A DNA stretch of 50,517 bases from positions 1-50,517 of the forward strand of contig JAFXTM010000079.1 of NCBI GenBank assembly GCA_017535865.1, given 5' to 3'. Below are positions 7,051 to 16,031 of the stretch, piece after piece; the stretch's first letter is position 1, and the number at the start of each line of letters is the position of its first letter. Origin of the DNA: Oscillospiraceae bacterium. GTDB taxonomy: Bacteria; Bacillota; Clostridia; Oscillospirales; Oscillospiraceae. The notes beneath the pieces were generated by a model, which saw only the letters and a list, made by a program, of their open reading frames with translations, was not told the origin of the DNA and ran no database searches. Position numbers and translations under genes: made by a program.

Positions 7051-8301
7051 ATGTTTACAACCCAATATGTGCTGCTCATGCCTCTCGCGCTGCTGCTTGT
7101 CGGCCTCACGCTCGCAGTGCTGACAGATCCCTATATCCGGCCGGAGCACCGGGGGGTCATGCTGTTCATCAATGCCCTGTGCCTTGTCCTGATTGCGCAG
7201 AATCTGCTGGAGTATCGTCTGGCTGTCGGGACGCCGCATATTCTCTGGCGTACCGCCGTATCTGTCTGCGGGTATTCCGTGCGGCCGGTGATCCTGATCC
7301 TGTTCCTTTATATCGTCCAGCCGGAAGGAAAGCGACGGCCGCTGTGGGTACTCGCGGGGATCAATGCGGCCATATATCTCTCGGCGTTTCTTTCTCCTGT
7401 CAGCTTCTGGATCGACGAGTACAATTGTTATCATGCCGGTCCGGCCGCGCCTTCCTGCCTCCTGGTCAGTCTGTTCCTGCTGGCCGACCTTTTCCGGAAC
7501 ACCGTCAAAAATCGCCGCATCATCGGGAAGCGGGGCCTGTGGATCCCGAGCTTTGTCCTGCTGATGATCCTCTTCTCCATCTATTTGGACTACAACATAA
7601 AGGAAGGACAGGTGTCGATCTCCTGTCTGACCATTGCCATTACCGTCGGCAGCGTGTTTTATTACATCTGGCTGCATCAGCAGTTTGTTCAGAAGCATGA
7701 GCAGGATATGATGGCGGCGCAGCGCATCCGGATCATGATGTCGCAGATCCAGCCGCATTTTCTCTACAACACCATCGCCACTTTCAAGGCGCTTGCCGGA
7801 AAGAATCCGGAAAAAGCGGAGGAAGTCGCGGAGAAGTTCAGCGTCTATCTGCGGCAGAATCTGGATTCTCTCAGCATAGACGGATGCATCCCCTTTGAAA
7901 AGGAGCTGGAGCACACCAGAACCTATGCGGAGATCGAAATGGTACGCTTTGAAAACGTCCGGGTCGAGTTTGATCTGCAGGATCTGGATTTTGGTGTTCC
8001 GCCGCTGTCCCTTCAGCCGCTTGTGGAAAACGCCATCCGTCACGGCGTCCGCATCCGCGAGGAAGGGATCGTCCGGGTAAGCACGCGGCGGACGGCGGAC
8101 GGTCACGAGATCGTCGTCGCAGACAACGGAGAGGGCTTCGACATAAGGGTGATCGAAGAAGCGGCCGGAAAGCACATCGGTATCCGGAATGTTCGGGAGC
8201 GGATAGAAACAATGTGCGGCGGCACGCTGCAAATCGACAGCAAATGCGGGGAAGGTACGACGGTCACGATCCGTATTCCGGCGAAGGAGGCGGCGGCATG
8301 A
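7051..8301 (+). CDS. LytS-type sensor histidine kinase
   Basis: This 416-residue membrane kinase starts at the ATG 8 bases after GGGAGGAG. About six hydrophobic segments fill residues 1-205. The His_kinase domain begins SQIQPHFLYNTIATF, with phospho-acceptor His236. The ATPase part follows, with the N box PLVENAIRHG and the glycine loops DNGEGFD and IGIRNV. This is the family of LytS, AgrC-like and YesM kinases, which often sense wall state or peptides. Its stop codon overlaps the ATG of the response regulator (ATGA), so the two form a cognate pair. The signal is unknown, but all outputs nearby concern the cell surface. Confidence 0.9.
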   Translation: MFTTQYVLLMPLALLLVGLTLAVLTDPYIRPEHRGVMLFINALCLVLIAQNLLEYRLAVGTPHILWRTAVSVCGYSVRPVILILFLYIVQPEGKRRPLWVLAGINAAIYLSAFLSPVSFWIDEYNCYHAGPAAPSCLLVSLFLLADLFRNTVKNRRIIGKRGLWIPSFVLLMILFSIYLDYNIKEGQVSISCLTIAITVGSVFYYIWLHQQFVQKHEQDMMAAQRIRIMMSQIQPHFLYNTIATFKALAGKNPEKAEEVAEKFSVYLRQNLDSLSIDGCIPFEKELEHTRTYAEIEMVRFENVRVEFDLQDLDFGVPPLSLQPLVENAIRHGVRIREEGIVRVSTRRTADGHEIVVADNGEGFDIRVIEEAAGKHIGIRNVRERIETMCGGTLQIDSKCGEGTTVTIRIPAKEAAA

Positions 8302-9116
8302 GAGCGATCTGCGTGGACGATGAACGGATCATCATGGAGGACACGGTCTCGCGGTGCCTGGAGCTGCCGCAGATCGACGAGGCCAAGGGCTTCATCCGCG
8401 CGGCGGACGCGCTGCTCTGGCTGGAGGACAACGACGCCGATCTCGCGCTGCTGGACATCGACATGCCGGGAATGAACGGGATCGAGCTGGCCGTGGCGAT
8501 CAAGAAGAAGCGGCCGGATACGGCGATCATCTTTCTGACCGGGTATTCCGAGTATGCCGTGGAGGCTTTCGCTGTGCGCGCGACCGGCTATCTGATGAAG
8601 CCGGTCACGGGGAAAAGGCTGGCAGACGAGGTTGAATACGTCTGTTCCAGAAAACGGAGCTCCCTACCGGCCACGGAGAGAAAGAAGCAGATCGTGATGA
8701 GGACCTTCGGCAATTTTGACTGTATTGTCGACGGCGAAACGATCAGCTTCCGACAGGCCAGGTGCAAGGAGCTGCTCGCCTATCTGGTGGACAGGCGCGG
8801 CGGGAGCGTAAGCAGAGCGGATGCCTTTGCCATTCTGTGGGAGGACCGGCAATATGACCGCCCCATGCAAAAGCAGCTTGACGCGATCATCCGGAGCCTG
8901 CGCGCGACGCTGCAGGAGCACGGCGCCGCCGAGATCCTTGAGATAAAAAGCGGGAATCTGAGGATCCGGCCCGAGCTCATCGAGTGTGATCTGTACCGCT
9001 TTTGCCGCGGGGATGCCGACGCACTCAACTCCTATTGGGGAGAATACATGAACGGCTACGCCTGGGCGGAGTTGACCGAGGGATACATGACGCGGAAAGC
9101 GGAGGGCGTTCGCTAG
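8298..9116 (+). CDS. Response regulator with SARP-like output domain (RR1)
   Basis: This 272-residue protein is of the SAPR type (REC, winged helix, short BTAD-like end). The receiver has Asp7/Asp8, phospho-acceptor Asp53 (LLDIDMPG) and Lys101 (LMKP), so it should be phosphorylated. The output domain starts at about residue 135 with RTFGNFDCIVDGE, and the recognition helix is probably KQLDAIIRSLRATL. It is translationally coupled to the LytS-type kinase. It and RR2 share nearly identical recognition helices. SARP proteins bind direct repeats spaced 11 bp beside the -10 box, exactly the layout found at ten promoters in this window. It is the prime candidate activator of one of the two site classes. 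Confidence 0.9.
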   Translation: MRAICVDDERIIMEDTVSRCLELPQIDEAKGFIRAADALLWLEDNDADLALLDIDMPGMNGIELAVAIKKKRPDTAIIFLTGYSEYAVEAFAVRATGYLMKPVTGKRLADEVEYVCSRKRSSLPATERKKQIVMRTFGNFDCIVDGETISFRQARCKELLAYLVDRRGGSVSRADAFAILWEDRQYDRPMQKQLDAIIRSLRATLQEHGAAEILEIKSGNLRIRPELIECDLYRFCRGDADALNSYWGEYMNGYAWAELTEGYMTRKAEGVR

Positions 9117-9212
9117 CGCACCGGAGACGCCCGCGATCAAATGCATATGAAAGAAAGTGCCTTGTTTCGGAGGAAAAGCTTCGAAGCCGGGCGCTTTTTG
9201 TCGGCTGCTTAC

Positions 9213-9243
9213 TGGACATTTGTTGGACAGTCCATGGTAATGT
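9213..9243 (+). promoter_or_regulatory. Class G operator-promoter (site 1)
   Basis: Direct repeats TGGACA (9213) and TGGACA (9224) are 11 bp apart, and 8 bases after the second comes TAATGT as a -10 with TG one base upstream. It drives RR2 and the export genes. Two more sites with the same layout lie at 18552 and 25027. Confidence 0.75.
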
Positions 9244-9294
9244 GACGCAGGGAATCAGGGTGGATCAGGCCAAGACCGCATCGGGAGACAACAG

Positions 9295-10179
9295 ATGAGA
9301 GTCCTATGTGTCGACAACGAGAAACACTCCCTCCGGCGTATGCTTTCCCTGTGCAGGGAGATGCCCCTTATCACGGAGGCGGAAGGCTTTACCGACCCTT
9401 GCGAGGCTCTTTCCCGGATGAAGGAGCGGCCGGCGGAGCTTGTGCTGCTGGATGCCGATATATCCGGGACGGACGGGATCGCGCCGGCTCGGAGGATCCG
9501 GGAGCGGTATCCGCATACGGCGATCATTGTTTTAAGCGCAGACCCGCGGCATGCGGTGGAGGCATGGGAACTCCATGCGACCGGGTATCTCCTGAAGCCC
9601 TTCACCCGGGAGCAGCTGCATGACGAGCTGAGCTATGCGCTGACGTGGAGAAGGTCGAACGTGAGCGACAGCGCTGTTCCGCATATCGCGGCGCGCAGCT
9701 TTGGGAGCTTCGATTTGATCGTGGACGGGAAAAAGCTGGACTTTCCCCGCGCCAAATCCAAGGAGCTGCTGGCCTTTCTCATCGACAGGAAAGGGATCTG
9801 GGTCTCGAGAGCCAACGCGTTTCACACCTTGTGGCCCGATACGGAGTACGGACGCCCGCAGCAGAAGCAGCTGGATGTGATCATCCGCAGCCTCCGCGCG
9901 ACGCTGAGGGAGCACGGGATCGACGAACTGCTGGTGCTCGAGCACGGCATGCTTCGGATCGAGCCGCAGGCTCTGGACTGCGACATGTATCGTCTTTTCG
10001 CGGGAGACAAGCAATACGAAGCCGAGTACCAGGGGGAATACATGACCTCCTATTCCTGGGCGAATCTGACCGAAGGCCACATCGATTCCGAGCTTCGGCG
10101 GAGGCGGAGCCGGGCAGGAGAAGACAGCGAAGCGGCCGGGCAGCCCCCGCCGCATGCGCGGGAACACACACATTTTTGA
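9295..10179 (+). CDS. Response regulator with SARP-like output domain (RR2)
   Basis: This 294-residue paralogue of RR1 has receiver residues Asp7-Asn8-Glu9 and Asp53 (LLDADISG), Lys in LLKPF, then a winged-helix output with KQLDVIIRSLRATL, almost the RR1 helix. A hydrophilic tail (RRRRSRAGEDSEAAGQ) follows. One of the two N-terminal acidic residues is Asn, which may weaken phosphorylation. It is the first gene of the export operon and has its own class G operator, so it may regulate itself and the exporter. No kinase is next to it; it probably shares the LytS-type kinase or responds to another signal. Confidence 0.88.
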   Translation: MRVLCVDNEKHSLRRMLSLCREMPLITEAEGFTDPCEALSRMKERPAELVLLDADISGTDGIAPARRIRERYPHTAIIVLSADPRHAVEAWELHATGYLLKPFTREQLHDELSYALTWRRSNVSDSAVPHIAARSFGSFDLIVDGKKLDFPRAKSKELLAFLIDRKGIWVSRANAFHTLWPDTEYGRPQQKQLDVIIRSLRATLREHGIDELLVLEHGMLRIEPQALDCDMYRLFAGDKQYEAEYQGEYMTSYSWANLTEGHIDSELRRRRSRAGEDSEAAGQPPPHAREHTHF

Positions 10180-10197
10180 GGCGGGCAGAGGAGAGCT

Positions 10198-10614
10198 ATG
10201 GAAGAATCGATATTCAGAAAGAAGAGCCTGGAGAGGATCAGCTCTCCCGAGGCACTCAGCGACTATCTGCGCGTGACCAGCCCCAGCGTCTGGCTGATCC
10301 TCGCGGCCGTTATCCTGCTGCTTGCGGGCATGCTGATCTGGAGCTCCACGGCCAGTATCGACAGCTTTGCCGTCGGCACCGCGCAGGTGGAAAAGGGCGA
10401 AATGCGCATTCGCTTTGACGACGAGCAGATCGCCCGCAACGTGCAGAGCGGGATGAGCGTAGTCGTGGGAGAGACCGAGAGCAGGATCGGAAGCGTCGGG
10501 ACGGACGCCGAGGGTCGGCTTTTCGCTTCCGCGCCGACGACGCTGGCGGACGGGACCTACTCCGCCAGGGTCATCTTCCGGCAGACGCAGGTGCTGCGGC
10601 TGCTTTTCAATTGA
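10198..10614 (+). CDS. Minimal HlyD-like NHLM secretion protein
   Basis: This 138-residue protein begins with a cytoplasmic segment SLERISSPEALSDYLRVTSPS, followed by one membrane helix at about 31-50 and an extracytoplasmic beta-rich part with a lipoyl/barrel-sandwich look (SFAVGTAQVEKGEMRI). The opening motif is typical of the NHLM bacteriocin-system secretion protein. It is much shorter than HlyD adaptors and has no coiled-coil hairpin. It lies directly ahead of the two transporters with tight spacing, so it is expected to be an accessory subunit that couples the exporters to the wall side. The reduced size is unusual but the frame is intact. Confidence 0.75.
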   Translation: MEESIFRKKSLERISSPEALSDYLRVTSPSVWLILAAVILLLAGMLIWSSTASIDSFAVGTAQVEKGEMRIRFDDEQIARNVQSGMSVVVGETESRIGSVGTDAEGRLFASAPTTLADGTYSARVIFRQTQVLRLLFN

Positions 10615-10624
10615 GGGAAGACCG

Positions 10625-12805
10625 ATGGCGAAGAAAAAGCTTCGCAGCCCGGTGAGGAAGGGACGCGCCCGTGTTCCGGTCATCATGCAGATGGAAGCCC
10701 TGGAATGCGGCGCGGCTTCGCTTGCCATGGTGATGGCCTATTACGGAAAATGGGTCCCGCTTGAGCAGGTGCGTCTGGACTGCGGTGTGTCCCGGGACGG
10801 CTCGAACGCGAAAAACATGCTCGTGGCAGCGAGGAACTACGGCTTTGAGGCGCAGGGTTTTCGCTGCGAGCCGGACGCGCTCCGGGAGAACATCGCACTG
10901 CCCTGCATCATCCACTGGAACTTCAATCATTTTGTGGTCCTGAACGGGTTCCGGGGCGGCCACGCCTGGATCAACGACCCTGCAAGGGGCGAGATCAAGG
11001 TCCCGCTCGAGGACTTCGACCGCGCTTTTACCGGGATCTGTCTCCAGCTGATCCCCGGGCCGGATTTTCATCCGTCCGGGAAAAAGAAAAGCACGTTTGC
11101 CTTTGCACGGAGCCGCCTGAAGGGCGCGGGGGCAGCCGTCGCCTTTGTGCTGCTGTCCACCGTGATCGGCTATCTCTTCGGCATCATCAACCCCGCTTTT
11201 TCCCGCTTCTTCATGGACCGTCTTCTGACGGGAGAAAACCGGAATCTGCTCTACCCCTTCCTGGGACTGATGATCCTGATGGGTCTGGCCCAGGTGGTCG
11301 TGGCCTGGATACAGGCCGTTTATTCTCTGAAGATAAACGGGAAAATGGCCATCGTCGGCAGCAGCGAGTATATGTGGAGGATCCTGCGTCTGCCGATGGA
11401 GTTCTTCTCCCAGCGCATGGCGGGGGATATCCTGCAGCGCCAGGGCACGAACGCCTCCATCGCGGCCACGCTGGTGAACACTCTCACGCCGCTGCTCCTG
11501 AACACGCTAATGATGCTCGTCTATCTCATCGTGATGCTCCGCTACAGCGTGATCCTGACGGCGATCGGCATAGTGACGATCGTGCTGAACCTCCTGGTCT
11601 CTCAGTATATCTCCGCAAAGCGTGTGAACATCTCCCGCGTTCAGATGCGCGATGCGGGCAAGCTCGCCGCGGCGACGGTCTCCGGGATCCAGATGGTGGA
11701 GACCATCAAGGCCAGCGGCGCGGAAAACGGCTATTTCCAGAAGTGGGCCGGGTATCAGGCCTCCGTCAATGCGCAGAACGTCCGTTTCGCCCGCCTCAAT
11801 CAGATCCTCGGCATCATCCCCGCGGCCCTCTCCGCCATCGCGGACGCGCTGGTGTTGATCCTGGGCGTGCTGCTGGCGATGCGGGGGGAGTTTACTCTCG
11901 GCATGATCCTGCTCTTCCAGGGCTTTCTGAATTCCTTCATGTCGCCGGCCATGACGATCATCTCCGCCGGGCAAAGCCTGCAGGAGATGCGCACAGAGAT
12001 GGAGCGCGTGGAGGACGTCATGCAGTATCCGACGGACCCGAGCTTCTCCGACGCACCACTGGCCGAGGACGCCGATTATTCCAAGCTCTCCGGCGACGTG
12101 GAGCTCAAAGCCGTGTCTTTCGGCTATTCCCGGCTGGGCACGCCTCTGATCCGGGACTTCTCCATGCACGTCCGGCCCGGAAGCCGCGTCGCCTTTGTCG
12201 GGCCCTCCGGCTGCGGCAAATCCACGCTCTCCAAGCTGATCTCCGGGCTTTACCAGCCCTGGAGCGGCGAGATCCTCTTTGACGGAAAGCCGATCTCCGG
12301 GATCGACCGGAGCGTGTTTACCGGTTCTGTGGCCGTTGTCGATCAGGACATCGTGCTGTTTGAGGGCAGCATCGCCGACAACATCAAGATGTGGGACGAG
12401 TCGATCGAGGATTTCGAAATGATCCTCGCCGCGCGGGACGCCCAGATCTATGACGATATCATGGCCCGCGAGGGCGGCTTCAACGGAAAGCTCACCGAGG
12501 GCGGGAAAGATCTCTCCGGCGGCCAGCGGCAGCGTCTGGAGATCGCGCGTGTGCTGGCGCAGGATCCCTCCGTCATCATCATGGACGAGGCGACCTCGGC
12601 GCTGGATGCCAAGACGGAGTATGAGCTGGTAAAGGCCGTGAAGGACCGCGGCATCACCTGTATCGTCATCGCCCACCGCCTCTCTACGATCCGCGACTGC
12701 GACGAGATCATCGTCCTCGATCACGGACAGGTGGTGGAGCGCGGTACCCACGATGAGCTCATGGCCCTCGGCGGCGCCTATACCGAGCTCATCGCCAGCG
12801 ACTGA
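10625..12805 (+). CDS. NHLM-type peptidase/ABC exporter (C39, permease, ATPase)
   Basis: This 726-residue transporter cleaves double-glycine leaders and exports the mature part. Residues 16-140 are a C39 cysteine protease with Gln22 and Cys28 (QMEALECGAASL), His102 (NHFVVLNG) and Asp118 (NDPARG). A six-helix ABC membrane domain follows to about 460. The ATPase has Walker A GPSGCGKST (about 526), signature LSGGQRQRLEIARV (about 629), Walker B IIMDEAT and the switch histidine IAHRLS (about 682). All catalytic residues are present. It follows the HlyD-like gene by 10 bases and precedes the second transporter. The eight GG-leader proteins in this window are its likely substrates. Confidence 0.95.
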   Translation: MAKKKLRSPVRKGRARVPVIMQMEALECGAASLAMVMAYYGKWVPLEQVRLDCGVSRDGSNAKNMLVAARNYGFEAQGFRCEPDALRENIALPCIIHWNFNHFVVLNGFRGGHAWINDPARGEIKVPLEDFDRAFTGICLQLIPGPDFHPSGKKKSTFAFARSRLKGAGAAVAFVLLSTVIGYLFGIINPAFSRFFMDRLLTGENRNLLYPFLGLMILMGLAQVVVAWIQAVYSLKINGKMAIVGSSEYMWRILRLPMEFFSQRMAGDILQRQGTNASIAATLVNTLTPLLLNTLMMLVYLIVMLRYSVILTAIGIVTIVLNLLVSQYISAKRVNISRVQMRDAGKLAAATVSGIQMVETIKASGAENGYFQKWAGYQASVNAQNVRFARLNQILGIIPAALSAIADALVLILGVLLAMRGEFTLGMILLFQGFLNSFMSPAMTIISAGQSLQEMRTEMERVEDVMQYPTDPSFSDAPLAEDADYSKLSGDVELKAVSFGYSRLGTPLIRDFSMHVRPGSRVAFVGPSGCGKSTLSKLISGLYQPWSGEILFDGKPISGIDRSVFTGSVAVVDQDIVLFEGSIADNIKMWDESIEDFEMILAARDAQIYDDIMAREGGFNGKLTEGGKDLSGGQRQRLEIARVLAQDPSVIIMDEATSALDAKTEYELVKAVKDRGITCIVIAHRLSTIRDCDEIIVLDHGQVVERGTHDELMALGGAYTELIASD

Positions 12806-12818
12806 GGGGGTGTGGACG

Positions 12819-15002
12819 ATGGGATGGTTTGATGAACAGATCCGCCAGCGCAAGCTCTCGGATCAGGAGCTCTTTGAGGACTCCCTTTTCCGCATGGCCT
12901 CGGCCGTATTGGGCAGACAGCGTGCCGGGCTTCTGGATGACGAGCGCATCGTCACCAAAGCGGCGATCGACGAGATCCTGAAATACTATCACTGCAAGCC
13001 CGCGGAGATCCCGGACAGCATCCGGGATCTGGACGAGCAGCTGGAATTCTGCCTGCGTCCCTACGGCCTGATGCGGCGCAGCGTCAAGCTGGAGAAGGGC
13101 TGGTTCAGGGACGCCTTCGGTCCGATGCTGACCTTCCGCAAGGAGGACGGCACGGCGGTCGCCCTGCTGCCGAAGCCCTTCCTCGGTTATTACTTCCGCG
13201 ATCCCGTGAGCGGAGAGCGGTTCGATCTCGACAGCAGAACGGCCGCGCAGTTCGTCGAGGACGCGATCTGCTTCTACCGCCCTCTGCCGCTGAAAAAGCT
13301 CGGCATCCCCGACCTGATCGTCTATCTGAAGGACTGTCTGAGCGTGGGCGACTATGTCTTTCTCATTGCCATCACCTTCGCGGCGACGTTGTTTGGCCTG
13401 TTGATGACGAATATCACGCGCGCGCTGACCGGCTTTGTCCTGGAGAGCGGGAACCGATCCCTGCTGCTCGGGACGGCGCTCTTCATGGTCTCCGTCATCC
13501 TCTCCACCCAGATCCTCGGCGCGGCGCGGGAGCTGATGATGAACCGCATCGAGGGCAAGACCTCTCTCGCGGTGGAAGCCGCCATGATGATGCGCGTCAT
13601 GAACCTGCCCGCGAATTTCTTCCGGAAATATGCCTCGGGCGAGCTCTCCAGCCGCTACAACGCGGTCAATCAGCTCTGTGAGCTGCTGCTGGGGAACGTT
13701 TTTTCCTCCGGCCTTGGCGCGCTGATGTCTCTGCTTTACATCACGCAGATCTTCCACTACGCGCCCGCTCTGGTGGCGCCCGCCCTGCTGATCCTCCTGG
13801 CCAGCCTCGTGATCAGCGTGCTCTCCAGCCTGACGCAGATGAGGATCAGTCGGCAGATCATGGAGAAGGGCGCGAAAGAAAACGGACTGAGCTATGCCCT
13901 GATCACGGGCGTGCAGAAAATCAAGCTCGCCGGGGCGGAGAAGCGCGCCTTTGCCAAATGGGGGCGCGCCTATGCCGAGGTCTCGCAGCACAGCTACAAT
14001 CCGCCCGTCCTGATTCGCGCAAACACGGCCATTACCAGCGCGGTCTCCCTCATCGGCACGATCGTGCTGTATTATCTGGCGGTGACGACTGCGGTCACGC
14101 CCTCGGAATACATCGCTTTCAACACGGCCTTCGGCGCAGTGTCGGCCTCCTTCGCCTCTCTCACCGGCGTGGCTCTGTCTGTGGCCCGCATCAAGCCCAT
14201 TCTGGAGATGGCGGAGCCCATCTTGAAAACCGAGCCGGAGTCGGCCGAAAACAAGAGCATGGTCACAAAGCTCAGCGGGAATATCGAGCTGTCCAACGTG
14301 TATTTCCGCTACACCCCGAACATGCCCTACGTCGTCAACGGGATGAGCCTGAAGATCCGCTCCGGAGAGTATATCGCCATCGTCGGCCCCACCGGCTGCG
14401 GGAAAAGCACGCTGGTGCGGCTTCTGCTCGGCTTCGAGACCCCCGAGAGAGGGGCCGTCTACTACGACGGGAAGGATCTCGCCGGGCTCGATCTGCGCTC
14501 CCTGCGCCGCCGGATCGGCACAGTCACCCAGGACGGGAGCCTTTTCCAGGGCGACATCTATTCCAACATCGTGATCTCCGCCCCGCAGCTTTCTCTCGAT
14601 GAGGCATGGGCGGCGGCGGAGCTGGCCGGCATCGCCGACGATATCCGCGCCATGCCCATGGGGATGCAGACCCTGATCTCCGAGGGACAGGGCGGCATCT
14701 CCGGCGGGCAGAAGCAGCGGCTGATGATCGCGCGCGCCGTAGCGCCCAGACCGAAGATCCTGATCTTTGACGAGGCCACCTCCGCTCTGGACAACAAAAC
14801 GCAGAAGCAGGTGTCCGAGGCGCTGGATCAGCTCAAGTGCACGCGCATCGTGATCGCGCACCGTCTCTCGACGATCAAGAACTGCGACCGGATCCTGGTG
14901 CTGGACAAGGGGCAGATCCTCGAGGACGGCAGCTATGACGAGCTGATCGCCCGAAACGGGCTCTTCGCGGAGTTGGTCGCCAGGCAGCGGCTGGATGTGT
15001 GA
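12819..15002 (+). CDS. NHLM-type ABC transporter, second subunit (permease/ATPase)
   Basis: This 727-residue ABC half-transporter starts at the ATG in GACGATGGGATGG. It has the N-terminal MGWFDEQIRQRKLSDQELFED that marks the second transporter of NHLM export systems, an extra cytoplasmic domain of about 170 residues with no peptidase residues, six membrane helices and an ATPase with Walker A GPTGCGKST (about 522), signature ISGGQKQRLMIARA and IAHRLSTI. It most likely pairs with the C39 transporter as a heterodimer or works at a second step; which one is not settled by sequence. The last codons overlap the first repeat of class T site 2, so the next operon starts at once. Confidence 0.93.
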   Translation: MGWFDEQIRQRKLSDQELFEDSLFRMASAVLGRQRAGLLDDERIVTKAAIDEILKYYHCKPAEIPDSIRDLDEQLEFCLRPYGLMRRSVKLEKGWFRDAFGPMLTFRKEDGTAVALLPKPFLGYYFRDPVSGERFDLDSRTAAQFVEDAICFYRPLPLKKLGIPDLIVYLKDCLSVGDYVFLIAITFAATLFGLLMTNITRALTGFVLESGNRSLLLGTALFMVSVILSTQILGAARELMMNRIEGKTSLAVEAAMMMRVMNLPANFFRKYASGELSSRYNAVNQLCELLLGNVFSSGLGALMSLLYITQIFHYAPALVAPALLILLASLVISVLSSLTQMRISRQIMEKGAKENGLSYALITGVQKIKLAGAEKRAFAKWGRAYAEVSQHSYNPPVLIRANTAITSAVSLIGTIVLYYLAVTTAVTPSEYIAFNTAFGAVSASFASLTGVALSVARIKPILEMAEPILKTEPESAENKSMVTKLSGNIELSNVYFRYTPNMPYVVNGMSLKIRSGEYIAIVGPTGCGKSTLVRLLLGFETPERGAVYYDGKDLAGLDLRSLRRRIGTVTQDGSLFQGDIYSNIVISAPQLSLDEAWAAAELAGIADDIRAMPMGMQTLISEGQGGISGGQKQRLMIARAVAPRPKILIFDEATSALDNKTQKQVSEALDQLKCTRIVIAHRLSTIKNCDRILVLDKGQILEDGSYDELIARNGLFAELVARQRLDV

Positions 15003-15031
15003 CGCTTCTGTGACAGGCGCCGCGCTATTCT
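14998..15031 (+). promoter_or_regulatory. Class T operator-promoter (site 2)
   Basis: TGTGACG (14998) and TGTGACA (15009) are 11 bp apart, and TATTCT follows after 10 bases. This copy lacks the TG of an extended -10. It overlaps the end of the transporter gene and drives the beta-rich GG protein, with 33 bases between the -10 and the ATG. Confidence 0.8.
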
Positions 15032-15064
15032 GATCGCGAGATCAAGCGTACAGGAGGAATCAAC

Positions 15065-15517
15065 ATGAATACGAACGAAAACAAAACCCTGCGTGCGGAG
15101 GACCTCTCCGACGAGAATCTGGCCGGTGTTGCCGGCGGTTACAGCGGCGAGGCCGTCGCTTCCGGCAGCTTCGCTTCCCAGACGGGCACGGGCCTGAACC
15201 TGCTGGTGAACTGGTCCGCCGTATCGGACGCTTTCGGCGGGAAGACCCTGAACGTGACCGTCTCGGCCACCTCCTACAGCCTGTATTCCGGCGCGCTGGC
15301 CAACTCCGTGGAGCTGCGGGTGAACGGGATGGTGTATACCGCGACCCCGAACGCCATCAACTACAGCGGCAGCGCGCTGGCCTCCAACGTGCTGGCGGGC
15401 TTCTCCATCCCCAACGCAACGGGGCCGGCAAGCATCACGGCGTCCTGGCGCTTCAACGGAAGCTACAGCGGCGTCGCGCTGAACACGATCACCGCTTCGG
15501 GCGTGGCCTCCTTCTGA
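15065..15517 (+). CDS. Double-glycine leader protein, beta-rich 125-residue core
   Basis: This 150-residue protein has a leader of 25 residues (AEDLSDENLAGVAGG). The mature part is rich in Ser, Ala, Gly, Asn and Thr with alternating hydrophobic residues (LNVTVSATSYSLYSGALANS, VELRVNGMVYTATPNA) and no Cys. It reads like an Ig-like or jelly-roll beta sandwich. It is far larger than a normal GG-leader bacteriocin and has no recognised family. As the first gene after the exporter operon, under a class T promoter, it should be a main substrate. It could form a surface layer or fibre, which is only inference. Confidence 0.75.
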   Translation: MNTNENKTLRAEDLSDENLAGVAGGYSGEAVASGSFASQTGTGLNLLVNWSAVSDAFGGKTLNVTVSATSYSLYSGALANSVELRVNGMVYTATPNAINYSGSALASNVLAGFSIPNATGPASITASWRFNGSYSGVALNTITASGVASF

Positions 15518-15521
15518 CACC

Positions 15522-16031
15522 ATGGCACATCCGCTGATCGACAGGGCCTTTTACGAGGCCATTCTCCGCTTTGATGAGAGCGAGGAAGCGCAGGAAACCT
15601 ACTACCGGATCATGGATACCGCCGTGGAGCGAAACGGAAAGACGTATACGGTACGCGGGCAGATCCTGCGCGCCTACGCCATGCTGTTTTGCGACGATAT
15701 CGGCGCGGTGGCAGGGCAGCTCGCCTCCCCCGAGGATGTGGAGGCGACCGCCGACCGCCTGTACGTGGGGGAGATGGGCTTCGACCCGAAGCACTGGTAC
15801 CGGATGCAGCATCACTTCCCCGTGATCGACGAGGACAACTATGACCGTTTCGCCGCGCTGGTGATCGCGGATCTCAGCGCCGGGCCCCTGCACGAGACCG
15901 CTGCGGACGGGACGGGGATGCTTCTTGTCGGGGAGATGAATCCCCTGACGATGAGCGAGGAGGAGAGACGGCGGCAGCATCTGCGAACAGTGTCTGCCGG
16001 GGACCTGACGGGCGGAGGAGAAAAGCCATGA
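15522..16031 (+). CDS. Unknown 169-residue protein coupled to RR3
   Basis: I do not recognise this protein. It is soluble, acidic and probably helical (AFYEAILRFDESEEAQETYY, then a segment with DDIGAVAGQLASPEDVEATA). It has no signal peptide, metal motif or membrane segment. Residues 60-110 have a helical look (RLYVGEMGFDPKHWYRMQHHF). It starts 4 bases after the beta-rich GG protein without its own clear ribosome binding site, and its stop overlaps the ATG of RR3, so it is translated with both. It might be a chaperone or modification partner for the GG protein or a modulator of RR3; neither is shown by sequence. Confidence 0.8.
   Translation: MAHPLIDRAFYEAILRFDESEEAQETYYRIMDTAVERNGKTYTVRGQILRAYAMLFCDDIGAVAGQLASPEDVEATADRLYVGEMGFDPKHWYRMQHHFPVIDEDNYDRFAALVIADLSAGPLHETAADGTGMLLVGEMNPLTMSEEERRRQHLRTVSAGDLTGGGEKP

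Noticed and set aside
12789-14861. Very long minus-strand open frames (also at 19038-21308, 22987-24981, 40799-43588 and 45190-47451).
   Set aside because: They lie opposite well-recognised genes in GC-rich DNA, have low-complexity composition (many Arg, His, Asp, Gly) and no ribosome binding sites; they are shadows.
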